A DNA stretch of 64,000 bases, taken from the NCBI GenBank assembly GCA_003165335.1, contig PLTD01000218.1, positions 1 through 64,000 of the forward strand, read 5' to 3'. The notes under the pieces were generated by a model. It saw nothing but the letters and a program-made list of their open reading frames with translations, had not been told where the DNA came from and did no database searches. Positions 17,558-25,280 of this stretch are shown in pieces (within the stretch, counting starts at the first letter, position 1; every line of letters starts with the position of its first letter). Made by a program: the position numbers and the translations under genes. Source of the stretch: Rhodospirillales bacterium (GTDB lineage Bacteria > Pseudomonadota > Alphaproteobacteria > BOG-932 > Roseiterribacteraceae).

Positions 17558-18622
17558 ATGATGCGAATCGTGCTGGAGCCGCGCCCATCCCCGCTGCCGT
17601 TTATGCGGATCGTGGCGCCGATTATTGCCCTGGTGCTGACGGTAATCGTCAGCTCTCTATTGTTCCTTTCGCTTGGCCTTAACCCGCTTTCAACCCTGGA
17701 AATCTTCTTTATTGAGCCGCTGAGCACCCTAAACGGGGTCTCGGAATGGCTGCTGAAGGCCTCGCCTCTGATCCTGATTGGTCTGGGCATAACCATCGGA
17801 ATCCGCGCCAATGTTTGGAATATCGGCGCTGAAGGCATGTTTACCGTGGGCGCCATTGCGGCCGGTTGGCTGGCAATTACTTTCGGTGGCGGCAACCATA
17901 TCTGGTTGCTTCCGGCGATGATCCTGGCCGGCGCACTGGGCGGGATGGCCTGGGCCGCGATCCCGGCGTTTCTGAAGGTCAAAGCGAACGCCAACGAGAT
18001 TCTCGTTACCTTGATGCTGAATTATGTCGCTGCGCTGATATTGTCCTATCTCGTCAACGGGCCGATGCAAGATCCCGAGGGTATGAACTATCCGCAGACC
18101 GCCGCGTTCGACCCGTCGGCGATGTTCCCGCCCCTGGTTGAGGGCATGCGAATCAACGGTTCGATCGTCATCACCGTTGTTGCGGTCATCCTGGCCTGGC
18201 TGTTTCTTGACCGTAGCTTCGTCGGCTTTCAGATGAGTGTCGGTGGGGCCGCTCCGGCGGCTGCGCGCTACGCAGGCTTTAATCAATCCCGGTCGATTTG
18301 GGTCGGCCTTCTGGTCAGCGGCGCAACAGCAGGGCTCGCCGGCATGATGGAAGCGGCGGGGCCGCTTGGCCAACTGACGCCGGTACTGTCCCCTGGCTAT
18401 GGCTTTACCGCAATTATCGTCGCTTTTGTCGGTCGGCTGACCCCGATCGGGGTCGTATTCGGCGGTTTGCTGCTGTCTCTGCTCTATCTGGGCGGCGAGG
18501 CGGTACAGATGTCGCTCAGCCTTCCGGCATCGGTCACGCGGACGTTTCAGGGAACGCTTCTTTTCTTTCTGCTCGCCGCGGACGTACTGATTCTTTACCG
18601 CATTCGCATTCGGAGGCGGTGA
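17558..18622 (+). CDS. BMP-type ABC importer permease 1
   Basis: A 354-residue integral membrane protein of the BPD_transp_2 (LivHM/ribose-type) permease family. It has about nine to ten helices, starting IVAPIIALVLTVIVSSLLFLSLG, with the family segments NVWNIGAEGMFTVGAIAAG and FLKVKANANEILVTLMLNYVA near residues 85-165, the latter being the contact region for the ATPase. The late GYGFTAIIVAFVGRLTPIGV is typical of nucleoside/purine permeases (YufP-like). The stop overlaps the start of permease 2 by 1 nt. ATG 17561 is an equivalent alternative start. Confidence 0.92.
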   Translation: MMRIVLEPRPSPLPFMRIVAPIIALVLTVIVSSLLFLSLGLNPLSTLEIFFIEPLSTLNGVSEWLLKASPLILIGLGITIGIRANVWNIGAEGMFTVGAIAAGWLAITFGGGNHIWLLPAMILAGALGGMAWAAIPAFLKVKANANEILVTLMLNYVAALILSYLVNGPMQDPEGMNYPQTAAFDPSAMFPPLVEGMRINGSIVITVVAVILAWLFLDRSFVGFQMSVGGAAPAAARYAGFNQSRSIWVGLLVSGATAGLAGMMEAAGPLGQLTPVLSPGYGFTAIIVAFVGRLTPIGVVFGGLLLSLLYLGGEAVQMSLSLPASVTRTFQGTLLFFLLAADVLILYRIRIRRR

Positions 18623-19548
18623 TGATCGAACATCTTCTTGTTCCAATTCTGAGCGGCACGATCGTAGCGGCCACGCCACTGATCTATGCCGCCATTGGCG
18701 AGCTCGTCGCGGAACGGTCGGGCGTGGTCAATCTCGGTGTCGAGGGCATTATGCTGATCGGCACGGTTACCGCCTTTGCGGTCGCATTTGCCGGCTACCC
18801 GGCGTTTGTCGCCGGCCTGGCCGCCGCCGGTGCCGGAGCACTGGCATCCCTCGTGTTCGCGGTCCTCGCGCTCAGTCTTGCCACCAACCAATATGCCGCG
18901 GGCCTGGCTCTCACTATTCTGGGGTCTGGATTGTCGGCCTTCATCGGTCATAATTTCGGCAGCGCATCGCTGAAGACAATCGCCAAGATTCACGTGCCCA
19001 TATTGTCGGACTTGCCGGTGATCGGGCCGGTATTGTTCGCGCATGACGCTATGACTTACCTGGCGCTGGCAATAACCGCAGCCGTGTGGTGGTTTCTCTA
19101 TCGCACCAAAGCCGGTCTGGTGGTGAGGATCGTCGGGGAGGCGCCGCAGTCGGCTCATGCGATAGGCTATCCGGTCATTTTTATCCGTTACCTGACGACC
19201 ATGTTCGGCGGATCGATGGCCGGGCTTGGCGGCGCCTACCTGGCACTGGCCTATACCCCGCTCTGGGTCGAAAATATGACGGCTGGACGCGGCTGGATCG
19301 CACTGGCGCTAGTCGTATTTGCCGCTTGGCGTCCGGGGCGCGTGCTGTTGGGTGCTTGGTTGTTCGGGGGCGTTACAGTGCTGCAGCTTTTCGCTCAGGG
19401 CATCGGGATCAAGGTGCCGTCTGAACTTCTGTCGTCATTGCCCTATATAGCAACGATCATCGTGCTGGTGGCAATTTCGCGGAATCCTCAGACCCTGCGG
19501 CTCAACGCGCCGGTGTCGCTCGGTCAGTCGTTCCGGCCTCAAGGCTGA
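18622..19548 (+). CDS. BMP-type ABC importer permease 2
   Basis: A 308-residue membrane protein of the same permease family as its neighbour (YufQ-like shorter partner). It opens MIEHLLVPILSGTIVAATPLIYAAIGELVAERSGVVNLGVEGIM (read in pieces), with the conserved ER-S-G-V-x-N-x-G-x-E-G motif, and contains LATNQYAAGLALTILGSGLSAFIG and GEAPQSAHAIG. The start at 18622 shares one base with the preceding stop and follows GGAGG, which decides it over upstream in-frame ATGs that lie inside permease 1. It completes the SBP-ATPase-permease-permease importer and is 16 nt before the guanine deaminase gene, consistent with one operon for uptake and first metabolic step. Confidence 0.93.
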   Translation: MIEHLLVPILSGTIVAATPLIYAAIGELVAERSGVVNLGVEGIMLIGTVTAFAVAFAGYPAFVAGLAAAGAGALASLVFAVLALSLATNQYAAGLALTILGSGLSAFIGHNFGSASLKTIAKIHVPILSDLPVIGPVLFAHDAMTYLALAITAAVWWFLYRTKAGLVVRIVGEAPQSAHAIGYPVIFIRYLTTMFGGSMAGLGGAYLALAYTPLWVENMTAGRGWIALALVVFAAWRPGRVLLGAWLFGGVTVLQLFAQGIGIKVPSELLSSLPYIATIIVLVAISRNPQTLRLNAPVSLGQSFRPQG

Positions 19549-19564
19549 GCCGCAGGAGCAAACC

Positions 19565-20938
19565 GTGCCTGACCAAGCATTTCTCGGCACGGCGTTTCAC
19601 GCGCCTGCGCCGGATCGACTGGACGTTCTCGAAAACAGCTTGATCGTCGTCGACGATAACGGAATGATCACAGCGGTCCACGCGAGCGGATCGACCGATG
19701 CCCTGAGCGAGGCCGAGCGATTTCGTGCAAGCGGCCGGCTGGTGGTTCTGAAGCCCGGCCAGTTTCTATTGCCAGGTCTCATCGATCTGCATGTTCATGC
19801 GCCCCAATGGCCGCAACTTGGCAAGGCGCTCGACGTCCCGTTGGAAGTCTGGTTACAGAAATATACTTTCCCGCTGGAGGCTCGGTACGCCGATACTGGC
19901 TTTGCCGAACCGATCTATGAATCGCTGGTCGATAGTTTGCTGGCCAATGGAACCACGACGGCGCTCTATTTCGCCACGACCCATCTACCGGCGACCGAGT
20001 TGCTTGCCAATATATGCCTGCGACGCGGTCAGCGTGCGCTGATAGGCAAGGTCGCGATGGACGATCCGAACGAGTGCCCGTCTTATTATCGCGACGCCTC
20101 CGCCGAACTGGCGGCCGCCGATACGCGTGCTTTCATCGATTATGTGCGCCGCCTGCCGGGAAACGAGACGCAGTTGATCCAGCCGGTGGTCACACCACGC
20201 TTTATCCCGTCTTGCACAGATGACCTGCTGTTCAGGCTAGGCGGGCTCGCAAAGGAAACCGGTTGCCACGTGCAGACCCATTGTTCGGAAAGCGATTGGG
20301 AGCATGACTTTGTGATCGCACGCTGCGGCATGACCGATGCTGAGGCGCTTGATCGATTTGGATTGTTGACGCGTAAGACTGTGCTGGCCCATGGAAATTT
20401 CCTCGGCGACACCGATATCGCGCTGATTAAGCAGAAGGGGGCTGGTATCGCCCACTGCCCGCTATCGAATGTCTATTTTGCCAATGCGGTGCTCCCGGTG
20501 CGCAAGCTGATCGACCAGGATGTGCATGTCGGCCTGGGTACCGACATCGCCGGCGGTGCCAGTCCGTCGATTTTCGATAATGCCCGCCAGGCAGTGGTGG
20601 CGTCGCGCAGCCTCGAAGGGGGCGTAGATGTCGCGATACCGCCCGACAGACGCGGCGTCCCAGACTCTAGGATCACTGCGGTTGAGGCTTTCTGGCTGGC
20701 GACAGCAGGAGGCGGCATCGCACTCGACATGCCGATCGGGGTATTTGCGCCGGCCTATCAGTTCGATGCCATTCTCGTGGATGCCAATGCGGGCGACAGC
20801 AACTTGCTGCTTTATCCGGACGATGGCCCCTACGATATCCTGCAGAAGATCATTTACAGTGCGGGTCGAACAAATGTGAGCAAGGTATGGGTGGCTGGCA
20901 GGCTGGTTCGAACGATCGGCCCGAAGTCGCAGGACTGA
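19565..20938 (+). CDS. guaD: Guanine deaminase, amidohydrolase-superfamily type, paralogue 1
   Basis: A 457-residue metal-dependent amidohydrolase close in layout to bacterial/eukaryotic guanine deaminase. It has the metal pair in LPGLIDLHVHAPQWPQLG, the guanine-deaminase-specific WLQKYTFPLE segment, VQTHCSESDWE, VLAHGNFL, AHCPLSNVYF and VGLGTDIAGGASPSI, where the last Asp is a metal ligand. It hydrolyses guanine to xanthine, feeding xanthine dehydrogenase. GTG start is supported by AGGAG at 19554-19558. It is the last gene of the BMP importer operon; its stop abuts the stop of the convergent GST-like gene with no spacer. A second amidohydrolase-type enzyme is at 29948 and a small unrelated one at 10604. 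Confidence 0.9.
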   Translation: MPDQAFLGTAFHAPAPDRLDVLENSLIVVDDNGMITAVHASGSTDALSEAERFRASGRLVVLKPGQFLLPGLIDLHVHAPQWPQLGKALDVPLEVWLQKYTFPLEARYADTGFAEPIYESLVDSLLANGTTTALYFATTHLPATELLANICLRRGQRALIGKVAMDDPNECPSYYRDASAELAAADTRAFIDYVRRLPGNETQLIQPVVTPRFIPSCTDDLLFRLGGLAKETGCHVQTHCSESDWEHDFVIARCGMTDAEALDRFGLLTRKTVLAHGNFLGDTDIALIKQKGAGIAHCPLSNVYFANAVLPVRKLIDQDVHVGLGTDIAGGASPSIFDNARQAVVASRSLEGGVDVAIPPDRRGVPDSRITAVEAFWLATAGGGIALDMPIGVFAPAYQFDAILVDANAGDSNLLLYPDDGPYDILQKIIYSAGRTNVSKVWVAGRLVRTIGPKSQD

Positions 20939-21586
20939 TTACTCGGATGCGGCCGGGCTCGCCCCGAAAATTCCGGGCATCACCATAAACCCGGGAATGC
21001 GCTTGACGCGGTCGGTCCAGCGACGGACTGCCGGATAGGGCAGGCGCGAAACTCCGCCTTCCTCAGACAGCATGACATAGGGGAAGCAAGCTATATCGGC
21101 GATCGTCGGGTGCTTGCTGCTGCACAGCCAATCATTGCCTTCCTGTTCGGCGAACCAAAGATGTTCGTCCAGAACCCGAAACAGCGCGTGCGCACCTGCG
21201 CGACATTTGTCGATATCGAAATCGTAGAACAGAGAATCATGCAGTCGTGCCGCCGACGCGGTAGCGGTAATGCTGTCGGCGCAGCCTAACCACATCGCGA
21301 TCCGACCCAGCATCCTGGCGTCGTCGCGGGGATACCACAGACCCGACGGATCGTACGCGCAGGCGAGATAGACGAGGATGGCCTGAGCATCCCGCAGAAT
21401 GAAGCCGTGATCGTCGATAACCGGCAATTGGCCCAGCGGGTTGATCTTCAGAAACCATGGGCTTTTGTGCTCACGACCGGGATAGAAGTCGATTGCAATC
21501 CGTTCGAATGGAACGCCCAGAATCCCCATCAGCAAGCGAAGCTTGTAACAGTTGCCCGATAGTTCAAAATCGTAAAGTTTGATCAA
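20939..21586 (-). CDS. Glutathione S-transferase-like protein, possible structural subunit of the split Rieske oxygenase (NdmE-like)
   Basis: The 215-residue protein has an N-terminal thioredoxin-fold domain (IKLYDFELSGNCYKLRLLMGILG, then FLKINPLGQLPVIDDHGFILRDAQAILVYLA with the cis-Pro and the E/D-S/A glutathione-binding turn, here D-A) and an all-helical C-terminal domain (ADIACFPYVMLSEEGG). It is the third gene of an operon with a catalytic Rieske-oxygenase subunit lacking a Rieske centre and a separate Rieske protein. In caffeine-degrading Pseudomonas the GST-like NdmE forms a complex with Rieske-less NdmC, so a scaffold role is inferred here; ordinary glutathione chemistry remains possible. 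It starts 12 nt after the Rieske gene stop. Confidence 0.82.
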   Translation of the reverse strand: MIKLYDFELSGNCYKLRLLMGILGVPFERIAIDFYPGREHKSPWFLKINPLGQLPVIDDHGFILRDAQAILVYLACAYDPSGLWYPRDDARMLGRIAMWLGCADSITATASAARLHDSLFYDFDIDKCRAGAHALFRVLDEHLWFAEQEGNDWLCSSKHPTIADIACFPYVMLSEEGGVSRLPYPAVRRWTDRVKRIPGFMVMPGIFGASPAASE

Positions 21587-21598
21587 GATAGCGATCCC

Positions 21599-22291
21599 TC
21601 AGGCAGCAGCGCGTTCGATCGCGTCGCGCATCTCGCTCACTCGGCCGTTGAATTGGCGCAAAACGCTCAGCCGGTCTGCGTCTCGGACCAAGCTTGGGAT
21701 AAGTCCGTGGATGACAGTCTGTTCGGCATTCATCGGCTGAAGGAGAAGGACAGACTTTTCACCGGGTCCGGTGGTCTCAAGGATATAGTTACCTGCAGAT
21801 GTCGCCGGCTCGAAGTTGTGGGCTTCGATCAAGCTTTGGGCCACCAGGTCGACCGGCGCTTGGGTGAAGACGCTTCGCATAGTCGTGTAGGAATCGAGTT
21901 GCAGCACCGGAACGGCCGCCGCGTCGGGCTGATCACCCAGATTGATCCAGATAAACCCGTATTGTTCGGCGCAACCGTAACGCTTGGTCTTGATGACGTT
22001 CGGCGGCTTCTGGCCGGGATGTGCCGGGATGTACGTGCATTGGCCGGTGATGCTTGCATACCACCAGCCGTGGTACTGGCAGCGCAATTCGCTTCCGGTG
22101 TTGAGCCCGATCGACAGTCTGACACCGCGATGAGGGCAGCGATTTTCCCATGCGTTAACGAAACCCAAATCGTCGCGCCAGAGCGCGGCTTCCTGTCCCA
22201 GCAACTCTGTCTGAACCACATTGCGGGGGACGATTTCCTCGCAGCGGGAAACCGGAAACCACAGCCTTATAGCCTCTTCTGCGTCACTCAT
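21599..22291 (-). CDS. Rieske [2Fe-2S] protein with decayed catalytic domain (electron-transfer subunit of split oxygenase)
   Basis: A 230-residue protein whose first 120 residues form a complete Rieske domain of the ring-hydroxylating oxygenase type: WFPVSRCEEI, then ENRCPHRGVRLS (C-x-H) and LRCQYHGWWY (C-x2-H). The following region starts like the catalytic domain (VPVLQLDSYTTMRSVF...APVDLVAQSLIEAHNFEPAT) but lacks the D-x2-H-x4-H iron ligands and is far too short. It is therefore an electron donor, not an oxygenase. It lies 2 nt after the gene for a catalytic subunit that has lost the Rieske centre, so the two proteins complement each other. No NAD(P)H:flavin reductase for the Rieske centre is visible in the window. 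The two halves may descend from duplicated full-length oxygenases that degenerated in opposite ways. Confidence 0.88.
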   Translation of the reverse strand: MSDAEEAIRLWFPVSRCEEIVPRNVVQTELLGQEAALWRDDLGFVNAWENRCPHRGVRLSIGLNTGSELRCQYHGWWYASITGQCTYIPAHPGQKPPNVIKTKRYGCAEQYGFIWINLGDQPDAAAVPVLQLDSYTTMRSVFTQAPVDLVAQSLIEAHNFEPATSAGNYILETTGPGEKSVLLLQPMNAEQTVIHGLIPSLVRDADRLSVLRQFNGRVSEMRDAIERAAA

Positions 22292-22293
22292 TC

Positions 22294-23163
22294 TTAGACA
22301 CCCAGGTCATGCGGTATTGCGCCGTATCGTATGTCGCCCTCGTGCAACCACCGCCGATAAGCGGCAGAGGCGGCATCTGCTCGAATTGGAACCTCCGCGC
22401 GTGGATTGAGAGGAAGGCGTTTTGGCAACTGATTCTCTAATATCGGCTTGTCCTGGTTGAAGATCATCTGTGCAAACTGGCGCACCGCTGCTTCAGTCAG
22501 CTCATCCTTTAGATAGGCCAGCAGCATGTGGACGACGCAGCGTTCTTCCGAAACCGGCTGCACGAACAGCGCAATCATGTCGCTGCGGGATGGATCAATC
22601 GGGTTGGCCTTGTGAAGCATGATCGTGTAGGGCCGAACGATCCTGTAGACGTAGTCGACATCGAATCCTTCGGTTGCTACGGGTGATGCCAAAGGCTGGT
22701 AGAATTTGCAGTCGGTGGCGACGATGCCGCCGTCCGGCAGAGTGGCAACCTTGTATTTCGGGACTTCTGTATGCGGTTCCTCGCCCAGATAACCGGCATG
22801 AACAAAAGCCAGATGGCTCATATCGAGAAAGTTCTCTACGGCCCTTAAGCCCGACACAGCGACGCCGAACGACCCTGCATTCACTATCCAGCGGTCCCGA
22901 TCGGCACATTCCGGGAAATCGACGATATCGCGGTTGGGCGTGCCGAGGCAGACCCAGACATAGCCGTATTTCACCTTCGCGGGGGCAACGCCGCCGGACT
23001 CCAGATCTACGCTAGGGATCACCGATCGGTTGTCCAATTCAACCACGAGCGAGAACCCGAGCAACTGAGTCGCAATTCGCCCAAGACGGGTAAGCTCGGC
23101 GATTTCGGCAACCACATGCCAATCGTCCCAGAGCGCGGATTCAACGCCAGAACCTTCGGGCAC
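22294..23163 (-). CDS. Rieske-less ring-hydroxylating-type oxygenase catalytic subunit, paralogue 2 (NdmC-like)
   Basis: The 289-residue protein keeps the oxygenase catalytic domain: AVENFLDMSHLAFVHAGYLG near residue 112 with D-x2-H-x4-H, and MIFNQDKPILENQLPKRLP near residue 238 with the acidic ligand region. Its N-terminal DDWHVVAEIAELTRLG and YGYVWVCLGTPN correspond to outer Rieske-barrel strands, but no cluster-binding Cys or His pairs are present. It is clearly paralogous to the product of 9672-10574 (shared VENFLDM, QDKPILEN, ADA.S.AYRRWL). It starts with GTG after GGAAGG and heads the operon with the Rieske and GST-like genes. The likely reaction is mono-oxygenation or N-/O-demethylation of a small heterocycle. 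Operator copy D lies about 218 nt upstream. Confidence 0.85.
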   Translation of the reverse strand: MPEGSGVESALWDDWHVVAEIAELTRLGRIATQLLGFSLVVELDNRSVIPSVDLESGGVAPAKVKYGYVWVCLGTPNRDIVDFPECADRDRWIVNAGSFGVAVSGLRAVENFLDMSHLAFVHAGYLGEEPHTEVPKYKVATLPDGGIVATDCKFYQPLASPVATEGFDVDYVYRIVRPYTIMLHKANPIDPSRSDMIALFVQPVSEERCVVHMLLAYLKDELTEAAVRQFAQMIFNQDKPILENQLPKRLPLNPRAEVPIRADAASAAYRRWLHEGDIRYGAIPHDLGV

Positions 23164-23380
23164 TATCCAAGCCTTCCAAATTGGCGAACAAGATAATTAT
23201 ACAAATAAATATGGCCGACCTCAACGCGTCAGGTTGCGTTTTTGCCAAATGAAAAATCAACATATGAGGATTTTTCGTATTACTTTGGAAGTAAATAAAT
23301 CCGAATATGTACTTGGTTTAGCCCGTTTATTTTTTGGTGTTATTTATATGAATTCTTTAGTGATCGCTTTTAATGACACG

Positions 23381-23399
23381 TGATGCCCAAACGGCATCA
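23381..23399. promoter_or_regulatory. 19-bp palindromic operator-like element, copy D (upstream of split Rieske operon)
   Basis: TGATGCCCAAACGGCATCA, one mismatch within the arms. It lies 35 nt past the end of the GntR gene, between that gene and the Rieske operon, in an AT-rich 270-nt gap. Its closeness to a GntR gene makes that regulator the first candidate to bind the whole A-D family; this is inference. Confidence 0.75.
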
Positions 23400-23433
23400 A
23401 CCTGAACGATATTTTCTTCCGGGTGGGCTGGGT

Positions 23434-24111
23434 TTACGCGACCTTGAGGGCGAAAGCCTGTTCCAGAGGAAAGGCTTGATGCGGTAGGTCTTCGATACGA
23501 AATCCGCGCAGTATGGCGCGATAGTGATCGTCGATCAGGTCTCGTGCCCGACGCGCCTGCCGCCGCTCGATAAGTTGCACCAAGCGTTCGTGATCGTCGC
23601 ACAGGCGGCAGCGGTCATAGTCGCGAGGATAGAGGGCATGCAACAACTTTGACCGGCGGTTGAGCTGGTCGTGTATTTCGGAAATCACCCGGTTATTGCT
23701 GAGGCTCATCAACTCGGCGTGGAACTCCAGTCCCAATTGATCAGCCCGGACATGATTGTCGCTTTCGGTGGCATGGCGCTGGCGCGCAATATTGTCGTTT
23801 AGCCGGGTGAGCGCGACCGGGACGACGCCGTCGCAAAGCTGCGCCACCATTCCCTGCTCCAGCAGGATGAGAGCCTCGTAGACTTCGATAGCTTCTTGAA
23901 GTGTCGGGTTGGCGACAAAGGCGCCCCGATTGCGCTCAATCTTGACCAGCCCATCTTCCGCCAACCGGATCAGCGCTTGACGAACGACGATCCGGCTGGT
24001 GCCCAGCACTTCGCCCAACTCGCGTTCGCCGAGCTTGGTCGCCGGGGCCAGCCGATGCGTCAGTATGGCCTCGGATATTCGGGCCGCAATGTCTTGGGAA
24101 AGAGATGACAT
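23434..24111 (-). CDS. GntR-family regulator, FadR/FCD subfamily
   Basis: A 225-residue repressor-type protein with an N-terminal winged helix (ISEAILTHRLAPATKLGERELGEVLGTSRIVVRQALIRLAEDGLV) and a helical FCD effector domain. The latter has the metal/effector histidines expected at LEFHAELMSLSNN, CDDHERLVQLIERR and LIDDHYRAIL. Such regulators sense small carboxylates or pathway intermediates. ATG 24111 is chosen since it gives the usual N-terminus and lies after the cysteine desulfurase stop; an in-frame ATG at 24141 overlaps that gene. It sits between the xanthine dehydrogenase block and the Rieske operon and may be the last gene of the former. It is a candidate reader of the 19-bp palindromes. 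Confidence 0.85.
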   Translation of the reverse strand: MSSLSQDIAARISEAILTHRLAPATKLGERELGEVLGTSRIVVRQALIRLAEDGLVKIERNRGAFVANPTLQEAIEVYEALILLEQGMVAQLCDGVVPVALTRLNDNIARQRHATESDNHVRADQLGLEFHAELMSLSNNRVISEIHDQLNRRSKLLHALYPRDYDRCRLCDDHERLVQLIERRQARRARDLIDDHYRAILRGFRIEDLPHQAFPLEQAFALKVA

Positions 24112-24118
24112 GACTAGG

Positions 24119-25267
24119 TCAAGCCGCACTGAGCGGTGCATTGGCTCGTCGCCAGCGCGCCGTTGCGTCGGTCAGTAAGTCTATGGCCATATCGATTTCC
24201 TCCCCAGTATTTGTTCTTCCGATTCCAAATCTGATGCTTCCATGCATTGCATATTCAGTGTGTCCCATCGCAGCCAAAACATGCGACGGTTCTCCATTCC
24301 CGCAGGCCGATCCGGTCGAGAGCACGACAGATGGAATGTCGAGCAACATGTCTGCAGCATCGACTCCATCGATTGAGACATTGAGGCAGCCGGGCAGGCA
24401 GTCCTTTGCCGCGCTGTTACGCCGGATGTCGGGAATAGCGGCGGCTAGCCCGGCATCGAGTCTTCCCTTGAGTACGGAGATATGTTTTGCGTCGTCGGTC
24501 CTGCGTTCCTGCGCCAAGCGGCTAGCGGCTCCAAGCCCAACAGCCAAAGCTGTCGGCACGGTCCCCGAACGACGCCTGGACTGTTGTTTGCCGCCGAAGA
24601 ACATCGGCCGAAATGGCAGGCCGTCCCGTACGAACAACGCTCCGATACCCATTGGGCCATAAAGCTTGTGGCCGGAAAGACTAAGGAGATCGATGCCGGT
24701 TGCGGCAACGTCCATCGCGCAAGTCGAAAGCGACTGCGCCGCATCGACATGAAGCGTAGCCCCGAATTGGCGGCAAAGCGCTGCGATCTGGTCCAGCGCC
24801 TGAAAACTGCCGACCTCATTGTTCGCACTCATCACCGAAACGAAAGCAGGACCCTCTGCCAGCAGTTGGGACAACCGGCTCACATCGACGAAGCCATAAG
24901 GATCGACTGGAAGCTTGGTGGTTGGGTGGCCGCGAAGCGCCAGGGTAGGAAGGCAATTGATCACACTGGGATGTTCGATTGCGGAGACAATAACCTGCCA
25001 GCCTTCAGGGACGGCTCCGAGCAGGGCTAGATTATTCGACTCTGTCGCACCCGACGTGAAGACTATCTCGCCGGCAGTGGCTCCGATTAGCTTTGCGACC
25101 TCCGCGCGCGCGCGATCCAGCGCCTCGGCCGCGCGCCATCCGGCGCTATTGGCAGCATGGGGATTTCCGACGCCGCCCGCCCCCAGCCACGGCAGCATTG
25201 CGTCGAGAACGGCCGCATCGATCGGCGTTGACGCCAGATGATCGAGATAAATTTCGGTTCTCGACAT
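24119..25267 (-). CDS. Cysteine desulfurase (NifS/IscS-like, PLP enzyme), probably for XDH cofactor sulfuration
   Basis: A 382-residue class-V aminotransferase-fold protein: IYLDHLASTPID at the start, GEIVFTSGATESNNLAL near residue 65, HVDAAQSLSTCAMD, the PLP-lysine motif LLSLSGHKLYGPMGIGALFVR near 195-215, and the active-site cysteine loop VVLSTGSACGNGEPSHVL near 320. It lies in the xanthine dehydrogenase operon directly after xdhC. XdhC-type chaperones need a cysteine desulfurase to give the molybdenum its terminal sulfido ligand, so a dedicated role here is likely (known in Rhodobacter with NifS4). ATG 25267 is preferred to an upstream in-frame ATG because it falls just after the xdhC stop and has GGGGGA in front. 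Confidence 0.9.
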   Translation of the reverse strand: MSRTEIYLDHLASTPIDAAVLDAMLPWLGAGGVGNPHAANSAGWRAAEALDRARAEVAKLIGATAGEIVFTSGATESNNLALLGAVPEGWQVIVSAIEHPSVINCLPTLALRGHPTTKLPVDPYGFVDVSRLSQLLAEGPAFVSVMSANNEVGSFQALDQIAALCRQFGATLHVDAAQSLSTCAMDVAATGIDLLSLSGHKLYGPMGIGALFVRDGLPFRPMFFGGKQQSRRRSGTVPTALAVGLGAASRLAQERRTDDAKHISVLKGRLDAGLAAAIPDIRRNSAAKDCLPGCLNVSIDGVDAADMLLDIPSVVLSTGSACGNGEPSHVLAAMGHTEYAMHGSIRFGIGRTNTGEEIDMAIDLLTDATARWRRANAPLSAA

Positions 25268-25280
25268 GAATCCCCCGCAG

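Noticed and set aside
21599-22291. Calling the Rieske protein a complete ring-hydroxylating oxygenase
   Set aside because: The catalytic iron ligands (D-x2-H-x4-H and the later acidic residue) are absent and the C-terminal part is too short.
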